From assembly GCA_037074615.1 (NCBI GenBank), contig CM073522.1, positions 27,278,962 through 27,342,961 on the forward strand: 64,000 bases of DNA. The letters run 5' to 3'. The stretch comes from Leucaena leucocephala (taxonomy: Eukaryota; Streptophyta; Magnoliopsida; Fabales; Fabaceae). The stretch's first letter is position 1. Each line of letters begins with the position of its first letter. Position numbers and translations under genes: made by a program. Under the pieces are notes generated by a model. It worked only from the letters and a program-made list of their open reading frames with translations. It was not told the origin of the DNA and ran no database searches. Of this stretch, positions 33,535-43,786 are shown piece after piece.

Positions 33535-34545
33535 GCCCAAAAGTCCATACAGATTATTTATTTATAATCTCTTTATCATCATAATATTTTCAATTAAAAC
33601 TTAACAATTAAGTAGGTAACGGGAAGAACAAAATCTTAACCCTTAAGCCATTATGATAATTAAGTTTGTAATCTCAAGTTCAAGACTTTGTTCCTTCATT
33701 ATCATGGAAACACATGCTCCAATTAAGGTCAGCAATATGTTAAGTTTGATGTATTTGTTGTTTTTTATTTTTCCCAATCCCGTACGGAAAGAAAGGCAAT
33801 TTTTTTTTTTGGACAAAGAAAGAAAGACCAAATTGAACGGCTAAACGGCAGCATTTGAACTATTTTATAAATTGACAAAAATAATTTAAAATAAAATTTA
33901 CATATAAAAAAACAAATTATAAGTACCCCTTTTCTGCTAGCTGAGTATAAATTAGTTTGGAAGAAACAAAGCGAAACCATTCCTTCCCAATACATCTGGT
34001 TCACACATGAGGATATAATCGCATGCACCTAGGTCCACCTTAAGACCATCTTCCTCAAGAATTTCACGCCCTAATCCGCCTTCATTTAATCCAATTTGAA
34101 TCCTACAATCCCAGCAATTTGTCTTGATTTTAATTTTTGAATATTTGATTAATAATCTGGATTGTTCATGTTATTTTATTTGTTTATTTATTTTATAAAT
34201 TTGAAGTGTAAGATCTATTTGTTTTCCATTTTATTTATATTAAAATTATAAATATATAAAAGAGTTAATTTGTTAGATGGATTTCACGATTGAAAATAAT
34301 AATTGAGACAAATAGGGAGAATTATAAATATTAAAAGAAATAAAAATTTCCAATGAAACTTGAATTTTATATACTTATTTTTGGAAAAAATTTATACCAT
34401 TTTTTTAGGTTAAAATATGATCAAATTTTTAAATTGAAAATTATAAAAATTATGCATATTTTATATTTTTATTCTCAATAAAATAATAAATTTTAAAGTC
34501 TAAAACATAAATAAAATAAGATTCAAAACCTTCCAATTTTATTAA
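33535..34545. repeat. Old tandem duplication, proximal copy (partner 35150-37075)
   Basis: 33535-34160 matches 35150-35950. Shared words include TTATCATCATAATATTTTCAA, GACTTTGTTCCTTCATTAT, ATGCTCCAATTAAGGTCA, CAATATGTTAAGTTTGAT, GCATTTGAACTATT, AACAAAGCGAAAC and GCATGCACCTAGGTC. 34290-34545 then matches 36815-37075 (TTAAAATATGATCA, TTGAAAATTATAAAAAT, AAATAAAATAAGATT). Order and orientation are the same. The distal copy is longer because of insertions between and within the blocks. Confidence 0.75.
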
Positions 34546-34603
34546 GAAAATACTTTTTTCTTTTATATGGTGTTATCAACTAATTTTCCATTTTTTCTTT
34601 TAG

Positions 34604-34994
34604 GGTACGTTTGGTAAGATAAAAGAATTTTTGATAGAAGTGAAAGTGAAAGTAAAAATATAAGTCCAAGTAGAATTAGACTAGAAATGAACTTTAAAAA
34701 TTTGTTTGGTAGAATGGAAGTGAATATAGAATTGATGTATATATTTTTTATAATTTGGGATAAAATAATCCAAATTATATTTTTATAACTTGGGAAAGAT
34801 TAAAGTTGTCTAGGAATTTTATAATTGGAATAAAATGGTCGAAAAAATTTTATTTTTACTTTTATCATCTCAATTTCTAATTTTTTTGATAGAACTGAAA
34901 TGACCCGGAGAAATAGAAGTAGAAGTGACTTACATCGTACTAAACGAGAGAACTTCCGCTTCCCCATCCCCACTTCCCTCCAACCAAACATACC
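34604..34994. mobile_element. MITE with GGTACGTTTGGT ends
   Basis: The left GGGTACGTTTGGTAAGAT is matched by the inverse of the right ACCAAACATACC. Subterminal AAGTGAAAGTGAAAG and CTTCCGCTTCC tracts also pair. It sits between the two copies of the upstream duplication. The target duplication is unresolved. Confidence 0.6.
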
Positions 34995-35149
34995 ATCAAT
35001 ATTTTTTTTCCTATTCATAAGGTATTTTAGAAATATATAAATGAGAAAGGTTTATAAAATTGATATCTAAAAGATATAAATTATGAGATACTATTATTAA
35101 ATATTTATACGAATTTTGTGCAAATTATAGATCTCTTCAGCAATTAACC

Positions 35150-37075
35150 TATGCCCCTCAAAGTTCATATAGATGATTTATTTATAATATCTTCATCATC
35201 ATAATATTTTCAATGTTTCTCTTTTATTTTATTTTCATCTAAAACTTAACAATTAAGTATAACCAAGTAAAAAAAAAAACACTTAAGCCACTAGGTGATG
35301 AATTTGGATAATTGAGTTCTTAATCTCAAGTTGAAAACTTTGTTCCTTCATTATTATTAAAATACATGCTCCAATTAAGGTCAACAATATGTTAAGTTTG
35401 ATATTATTTGTTGTTTTTCTTTTTTTTTTCCTAATGATGCAAGGAAAGACTAAATTGAACAGCTAAAGGCTAGCATTTGAACTATTCTATGTACGGTCAA
35501 AACTAAATTAAAATAAAATTTACATATAAAAAACAAATTAAAAGTACCCTTTTCTATTTTTTAAGTATAAATTAATTTAGAACTAACATAGAATTAGTTT
35601 AAAAGTATAAAATTCTATTAAATTTATTTAGTCTTGAATTCAATTAAAATAAAAAATATTTATATTAAGAGGGATCCTAAATTTTAAAATTAGAATAATT
35701 AGTAATAGAATTTAGTTAATATTATAAAAAATAAATTAATTTAGAGTAAACAAAGCGAAACACTCCTAAACAATTCCCTCCCAAAAGCAAGTTCACACTT
35801 GAGGATACAATTGCATGCACCTAGGTCTACCTTAAGCCCCTGTTCCTCTAAAAGCCTCACACTCTAATTAACCGTCATTGAATCCAATTTGAATCCTTCA
35901 ATCCCCTCAATCTGCCTTGATTCTAATTTGTGGACATTTGATTAATCTAAATGATAAATCACACAAAACTATCATAACTTTAAATAAAAAATAATTTTGT
36001 TAATCTTTAAAACTTAATAACAAACACACCTTAATTTTTAACTATGGATAAACCAAAACAATTAATTATATATTTGTAGGTATATAATTTATTTAAACTT
36101 GGACTTATATATGTATATAAGCCTCTTAAATTCAAATACTCCCTCTAGTCCTTATGATTGAGCACTTCTAATTACTTTTTACATATTAAAAAATGGGAAT
36201 TGAGTAATTAAATCAATTAATTAATAATTATCAAATTAATCAATTAACTTTATTTTTAAACATGTAATATCAAGTTTAGTTGTAAATGAGTTGATTCAAG
36301 TTTAATAATAATATTTAGATCCTTTTACAATATAAAAATTATTAGGGCATTAATATTCCAATTAATAATATTTTAATAGGATCATCAATAAATCAATAAA
36401 TTATTAATCAATTTTATTATAAAAAATTTTATAATACATAATTTAGTTATACAGGGAAATGACATTTTCTCATAATAGGAGTGTGAAAATTACAACAAAA
36501 TATTTCTACTTTATAATAGACCTTACCTATATGAAATAATGTCATTTGCATATAAATAATTAGAATATCACATTCACACACATATATCGGTGGCAGAGCC
36601 TTATTTACAAAATATTAAATATCAATTAATAAAAAAATAAAAAAAGTAATTAATAAGGTTATTAATTATATTTTATTAACAAAATTTATTGTAAATGAGT
36701 TATTTACATAAATGTAAGAATGTGGATTCGTGACAAACTTTTAAAGAAGCTAGTTAATTTTTTTTTTTTGATAAATAAGATGTTATTTATACATAACATA
36801 GACACATATCATAAAATAAAAATTGAGACATACGAATAGAATTGTAAAAATAAACAAAAAAAAATACAAATTCAATCCGAGTGAAACTTAATTTGATACT
36901 TAGTTCTTAGAAACATTTACACCATTTTTAAGTTAAAATATGATCACTCTTTTAAAATTGAAAATTATAAAAATAATGATTATGCCATGTTTTACCCTAA
37001 TTAAAATAATAAATAATAATTTCACCAAAGACATGGATAAAATAAGATTAAAAAATCTTTCAATTTTAATATGGA
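35150..37075. repeat. Old tandem duplication, distal copy, reaching the NAC promoter
   Basis: See the partner at 33535-34545. Relative to that copy it has an insertion at 35582-35745 flanked by ATAAATTAATTTAGA (35567-35581 and 35731-35745). It also has about 0.85 kb of extra AT-rich sequence at 35950-36815 that includes a Stowaway-like end (ACTCCCTCTAGTCC at about 36139). Its last block ends at the probable transcription start of the NAC gene. Confidence 0.7.
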
Positions 37076-37383
37076 CGGTTGAGATTTTCTTGGCGGGGAA
37101 GCCTACCCACTCCCATCCGGCGGCTCTAACACTCGGTGACCTCACAGGACTATTCGCTCCCAAAACCACTGAATCCTTCACTCTCTCACTCGTAGGCGCT
37201 TCCGCGAAACTTCAGAACTCGTAGACCAAGCACTTCCCAGTTGCTTCTTTGACCACAACACTATCCTCAAGTCCAAAATCCTGTATCGCTTTTTATTCGA
37301 CCCCATCGCGGAAATTCATTTCGACCACCTTTCATTCACACTCTCTGGTTTCTCATTCATCCCCAGGATTTTTCTATCGGATC

Positions 37384-37389
37384 ATGTAG
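37384..37389 (+). promoter_or_regulatory. Start-stop upstream ORF (ATGTAG) in the NAC leader
   Basis: The presumed leader (about 37080-37493) contains an ATG followed directly by TAG, about 105 nt before the main ATG. Minimal AUG-stop elements are known to hold ribosomes and lower translation downstream in some plant mRNAs. Whether this region is transcribed is inferred from its mixed composition and closeness to the coding start. Confidence 0.45.
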
Positions 37390-37493
37390 TTTTCGATTTG
37401 CTGCTTCTTGATTCGAATTTTGGATCATAGGAGTGGTTTTTGTTCGTGGGGACTCTTGAATTTTGTTTTTTTATTCCTGGGATTGAGTCGAAA

Positions 37494-40400
37494 ATGACTG
37501 TGGTGTCGGATTCTTCTCCTGAGTCTTTCAGCCACATGATGGCTTCTATGCCCGGGTTTCGATTCCATCCTACCGATGAGGAACTGATCATGTACTATCT
37601 GAAGAGGAAGATGTGTAGGAGAAGGCTGAAGCTCGATGTAATTCGTGAAACTGATGTCTATAAGTGGGATCCTGAGGAATTGCCTGGTATTTGCTCTACT
37701 CTTGGATTCATCTTTGTTTACCTAGGCGTTGACTTTATCGGTGGGGGTTTGGGGCTCGTTAGGGTTTGGTTTATATTTTGTTTGATCGGTTTGATATTGA
37801 ATAGCGTATGAAATTAGATCTTCTTGTCCATGAATTTAATTGTGGAATATATTCTTCTTGTTGGAATTGGTTATAATAGGAAGCAATTCAAGCTAAGGTT
37901 TTGTGAATGCGTTTTGATCGGTTGGCGTTCGGCTGAGTTTCTATTCCTTTGATTTCACTTTGATACCAGATTGTAATTTCTTGCTGAATTTGATGAACAA
38001 GGCATTATCTGGGTGTGTTCAGGCCTCTTGGCCAATCTGTGTGCAAATCATATACCAAGAAGCCTTTTTAATTTCCCTCAAATCTCTATATATACCTGCT
38101 TGAATGTAAGGTTATTAATAGATTTCTTATTTGTGTTTTGAGATTAGCAATCAGTTTTGTTTATGATTGATGATGTGTGCAAGATAACCACTTATAGAAG
38201 TCGTGGTTTGCTAAAGAAGTTGTGGATATCCTGGTGCTTGAGAATTTTAGATAGATGCCCGTATCTTACTAGACATTCTGTCTTTAATTATTAAAGTTGA
38301 ATTTTAACATTTAACTTCAAAGGTTGTTTTTACCCTTTACTATGATTAGTAAGCTTATTTTGTTTGTCAACCTTCTTGATTGCTTATCTGCTTATAATTT
38401 GAATGTTTTGCAGGGCAGTCAGTGCTGAAAACTGGAGATAGGCAATGGTTCTTTTTCAGCCCTAGAGACAGAAAGTATCCTAATAGTGGTAGGACCAATC
38501 GAGCTACAAGACATGGGTACTGGAAAGCAACAGGGAAGGATCGTAACATTACCTACAATTCTCGGGCAGTTGGGGTGAAAAAGACACTGGTTTTCTATAG
38601 AGGTAGAGCACCACATGGTGAGCGAACTGATTGGGTTATGCATGAGTACACATTGGAAGAAGAAGAACTTGCAAGATGCCAGAATTGTAAGGTATCATCT
38701 TCAAGTGCCTTTTTTGCGTTATTTTTCTTGTTATTTTGTTATGACCTCATACTGGAAGTGAAAACGTATTGTTTACTAAGCTTTGTGTTTTAATATGTAA
38801 ATTATCAGGACTATTATGCACTTTACAAGGTGTTTAAGAAAAGTGGACCTGGTCCTAAAAATGGTGAACAATATGGTGCACCATTTGTAGAAGAAGAATG
38901 GTTTGGTGATGACTTTGTAGATTTTAATGTTAATTCAGCTGGCAAGGAGGCTCTGATTTCACAAGTCGATGAGGGTACTTCTGTTGATACTGTGACTTAT
39001 AATGGTCAAGTGCAGCATTTGTTTGATGATGAACTTGATGAGATCTTGAACAAAATGATGGATGAGCATGTTCCTGACCAGCCCCCGCTGTGTCCTGCTG
39101 TAGCTCAGGTTTGTTTTCTGATGGAACCTTTATAACTCTGGTTTTGTTTATGTATAAGCTGCCTATCCTTCTCTATTGACAGAAATGGGGAGGAATAGGT
39201 GGCGGAACAAATATTGTAGCAGTAGCTCAGTGTAAGAGAAAATTGAAGGACAACAGTTGATTTCTGTCTTTCAAAAGGCCTGGTGGTCTCTTGCCTTTAA
39301 AAAAATTCTTCCTTTTTTCTCTTACCATTCACCATTATGCCTAAAAATCATGCAGAAACCAAAACATTCTTCACCATTCATACACTGTGTGAGAACCTAG
39401 TTAATTTTTAGTTTTTCTCTCTTCTACCCTGCTTCAGCTCTCACTCCCAGACTCTTTTGGATCTTATTTCTTCCTATACTAACATAAACACTGTAAATTG
39501 AATGGTGAACATCACTGAGTCCATCATTACCTCAACATTCATTCTCTGTACTGTTTTCCTTCAGTACTGGCTTCTTTCTTTTTGCGTTTGGGGTTTGTAG
39601 AAAAGAGGGAAGCAAGAGTTTGGGCAGGAAGAACAGAGTGTTATCAGAGATTGAGAGAATATGTGATTGTTGTTTTGCTTTGACTGCCACATGTTAATTT
39701 TTGGCATGACTTGTCATTAACTCTTTTTTTTATAATAATCCATTATAGGTTGCTGCTGAAGAAACACAAAGTGTGGTGGTAGATCAAATTTCTAAGGAGG
39801 TGACATGTGCTGAGCAAATCGAAATGTTTCATTCAAGTGGTCACTACCATGACCCTACCCTATTAGCTACCCACGTGCATGTTTCTGAAGGACCTGAAGT
39901 CACTTCTGCTCCCAGTGTTCAAGTAGAGGAGCCTTTCTTTCAGGAGGATGACTTCTTGGAAATGAATGATCTCATTGAACCTGAACCAGCATTGCCCAGA
40001 ATAGAAAATCCTTTGCAGAACTTAGAGTTTGAAGATGGATTAAGTACTCTTGACTTGTACCATGATGCAGAGATGTTTCTCCGTGACATGGGGCACATTG
40101 ACCAGGAAACTGTTTCACATCCTTATATGAATACTTTTGACAGTAACGTTGTGAATCAGCATTATCAGTCTCTGCCCCTTGGAGACAATGTAGATCAAAG
40201 TGGTGAACTCTGGATGCGTCATGAAAGGCACATCATGAGTCCAGCAGAACATCCTAATGTTTCTTTCTCTTCATCAACCTCAGGTACATTCATCAGCACC
40301 ACAAACAGTGTTGGTGGTTTAGCTCAACTTCCAAATATTGATTTTGCTTTCTTTGTTTTGAATGGAGATGCAAGCTTCACATCTCATTTGTGCTGAACTC

Positions 40401-40986
40401 TTCGAAGTTGACTTCCATTGGCTGATAGCCTGCTAATGCATGGAAGAAACCTTCCTTGACTATTAGTTAGTGTTGTGGCATCTTTGAGAGCTTTCTATAC
40501 TAATATTAATGTGACTTGAGCTTGTTTCAAGTGGCTCTTGTATTAAAAAAAAAGAAAAAAGAAAAAGAAGAGACAAGACAGACGATTTCTAATATCTGCT
40601 AGTTTCTGGTCATATGTTTAGGTGTGAGTTATGAATCTGCCAGCTTGCCTGCCGAAGGTAATCGTAATCAAAGTAGCAGTGTGAGCCAAGTTGCTACAAG
40701 TAGATTGTCTTCTGCTCTCTGGGCCTTCCTTGAGTCAATACCTACCACTCCTGCATCTGCTGCCGAAAATGCAAATCGGGCTCTCGAGCGGGTGTCTAGC
40801 TTTAGTAGGGTAAGAGATAATATGAAGCAGGCAAGCATAGCTGCTGCTAATGAAACTGCAATTGTGAAGAGAGCAGGTAAAGAAAGAGGAATCTTCTTCC
40901 GATTCTTGCCAGTTCTTGTTGCTTTATGTGCTTTTTTATGGGTTTCTATGGGAACATTGAGACTACTTGGGAGATTCATCCCTTGA
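37494..40986 (+). CDS. NAC transcription factor with C-terminal transmembrane anchor
   Basis: Five exons (37494-37686, 38414-38691, 38809-39108, 39749-40283, 40622-40986) with GT-AG introns give 556 residues. The NAC domain spans about residues 20-175: PGFRFHPTDEELIMYYLKRK (A), VYKWDPEELPG (B), RATRHGYWKATGKDR (C), KKTLVFYRGRAPHGERTDWV (D) and YYALYKVFKKSGPGPKNGEQ (E). The middle is acidic, as in activation regions (EEPFFQEDDFLEMNDLIEPE). The last exon carries SALWAFLESIPTTPASAAEN and RVSSFSRVR, then one hydrophobic helix (FLPVLVALCAFLWVSMGTLR) and a short tail. This predicts a tail-anchored factor released from a membrane under stress. SVLKTGDRQWFFFSPRDRKY and RATRHGYW suggest the ANAC082/103-like clade, recalled rather than aligned. 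The ATG at 37494 is the first in frame after the leader; the ATGs at residues 15-16 and 19 are alternatives. If intron 4 is retained, the frame ends at 40396 (472 residues) without the anchor. Confidence 0.94.
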
Positions 40987-43786
40987 CAAAAATCTGAATC
41001 CCTCGTTTTGCTGCTATGTCTCATATGGGATTTCCCAGATTCAATGAACAAACGTATATTGTCCTAACATATTATAATAATTAAAAAAAAAACAGAATTT
41101 ACCTTTCTTTTTTGTGAATATTGAAATTGAGAAGGAAGGAAAGTTTTTATAGCCTGAATGAGTGTTGAGATGAAAGAAAGGCTTCTAGGTAGATGATTAC
41201 TGGGTGGCTGCAGCATCAGACAAATCTTACTTATTTGTCTCAATGATTAAGCTTATTTAGGCTTAGCTTTAAGTGCCTGAGTCCCTTTATTTGTTCATTT
41301 ATTTTGTTATGTATTTATTTCTTTATTTATTAGTATAACGCCTATGCTAATCAAATTCTGTTTGGGAGTACTCATTTTGGACAATGGATCATATAAGTAA
41401 TCACATTCTTCTGAAACCTCACTTTACTGTAATTTTTAATTTTAGTAACGTGTTTAATGTGTTGGTAGGATAGTATCATTGTTTCTACTATTTTATTTTA
41501 TGCAGAAAAGTTGCAATTAATCAATGGGTATTTGTTTGGGGAAGAAAAAAAGTAGAGTTATCATATTTTTACCATCAGGTTTTTTATCAATAAATATATA
41601 GTATTTATGAATATGCCTCATATAATCAAATGATTTAATTACTTTTACACAATAGAAAAAAATGTCATTTTATATAAGGGATTGAACTGAACGGTTTGTC
41701 TATTTATATATTATATAGAATATAGAAAATATGCCTTTTTATGTTGTGGAATGGTTTTTAATTCTTTTTGGTGTTGAAGGGAATTCTTTTTAGTATATTT
41801 TCAGGATGCGTGAAGGAAATGCTTTTTTTTTTTTCTTTTCCGGGTAGAATTGAAGAAAAGGTTTTTAATAGGCCTTTATTTACAAAAGCTTTTGAGAGGC
41901 TCCGTATTTTGTAACGCCTTTTTGTAATACACATAAAGCGGCTATGCTTAGCCACTTTATAATTATAATTTTTTAAGAAAATTATTCATAAGTCACATAG
42001 AGGAGAATTTATTATAAAAAAATTCTATAAATTTATTAAATAGTTATATAGTATTAAGGACTAGGGATAATAAATTTAATTTATATAATTATAAACTTAT
42101 GTTATGTATAAATAATAAGTTTTTAGACATAATAGGGAGTAGCATGATAAGATGATAATTTGAATGAATGTGATGATAATTTAATGTGGTATAAATAATA
42201 GTTAGAGTTTATTATTATATGTCTCTAATTATTATTTATATCACTTTAAGTTATCGTATGTCTCTCAATTGTTACTTGTATCTTTATGCTATTTTAAGTT
42301 GTCATCGCATTTTTAATAATTTATTATTTGTGTATAAGGATAGTTTAGTAATTTGATTTCTCATAATCTTTTTGACATGAATTCTGTTTTATAGGACCTA
42401 TGAATAATTCTCTTTTTTTTTTAATCTTGATAAAAAGTTATTTCCGGTCTTATTTTTTGTAGTTATTGTAACTCTAGTAGGGAAAAAGATAAATATGTAG
42501 CTGCGAAATTTGAATGAAATGTCCGTATGTAATTAATAATTTTTCAATTTTGTTTGGATGAAAATTTATATTTTTAAAATGAAAAATGCGTTATGATTAG
42601 CAATCAAAATTTATTGTATTACGCAACACAATAATTCTTTAATTTTTTTTTATCAGCTGCGATATAATAAGTTAGTTTTAGTATTTCACACTAGGTAAGC
42701 TTGTATACCTCATAATGATTTCACATACATTAAATAATGGATTAATTAATTAGTATGGGTTTATTGAACACAAAGAATATTTGTAGAAACGAATATTATT
42801 TTTATTCTTACATCCTTCAAATGCAAGCTTTTGAGTTTTGATAAGATTTAAATTCAACTCCTATATCACGACATCATTAGTATTTTATCCATAGATCGTT
42901 TTTTTTTTATTTTTTCTTTTATTTTTTTTTTAAAATAATACTCAATGAATTCATTATATCACAATTATTATAATTAATTAATTTTTTTAATATAACTATA
43001 TTAGATATTCCCTCTTCTTCCCCTCCTTCAGCTCATTTTTGAATCTTGTTTCTTCCTTCACTAACATTATTAATTATCATTGAATATCTTTACGTCCTTC
43101 ACTATCTCTACATTTTTTTCATTTTTATGTTTTGCTTCATATTATTGCTATTTCAAGGGACTATATGTCTTCTCACGTAACAAAGATCAGGATTTATCTT
43201 ATAACCCATATGGATGAATTTCTTAATGAAAATGAGTATTCTAGAATCCTTGTTAACAATTGAGTTGGGTGATGTTTTTTCATTCAATTTTAGAATAGTA
43301 CAAAAGGGTCTATAATTTAGTATTGAAGTTTTAAAACAATTGTGATCAACAATATTTTTCTTGGCTTGTTAATTGGCCATTAATTCTCAACCATGCACAA
43401 TTATTTTTTTGGGTAGAGTAAATGTAGTATCTACAAATCAATATCTACAGATTAATCTGCTCAAAGTATAGAAATCGCTAAAGTGTGTTTTGTCTCTTCT
43501 AACAAAGTAATACATAAGCCTAATATATTTGAATTACTAGATATAGTTTAATTTAATAACCATGTAATGAGTTGAGATGACATTAATTAAAATACTATCT
43601 TATAAACGAACCAAAAAAATTAAATGAAGTAAGTATTAATTGGAGATTTAATTATTTTGCTGACAGTAAAGCCATGAAGGCATACACATAACTAAATAAT
43701 CCTTTCCTAATATTGTTGTTACACACATGCTCAAACATTACCTGATACTAATAAGAAGAAAGATAACATAACAAAGGTACACATGG
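40987..43786. other. NAC 3' UTR and AT-rich intergenic region
   Basis: The NAC 3' UTR probably ends before 41100, where A-rich sequence follows. The remaining 2.7 kb is AT-rich. A foldback element (41976-42413) and a short palindrome AAAGCGGCTATGCTTAGCCACTTTAT (imperfect) at 41936-41961 are the only structures seen. The receptor-like protein 3' UTR is expected just below 43787. Confidence 0.45.
41976..42413. mobile_element. Long imperfect foldback element
   Basis: AGAAAATTATTCATAAGTC at the left pairs with the inverse of GGACCTATGAATAATTCTCT at the right. Inner pairs include GATGATAATTTAATGTGGTA and its near-inverse in TATCACTTTAAGTTATCG. The arms are diverged. Confidence 0.5.

Noticed and set aside
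37440..37493. N-terminal extension of the NAC protein from an in-frame TTG
   Set aside because: Plant nuclear genes rarely start at TTG, and the family start fits the ATG at 37494.
38419..38643. Minus-strand frames over NAC exon 2
   Set aside because: Shadow frames of the conserved NAC domain on the other strand.
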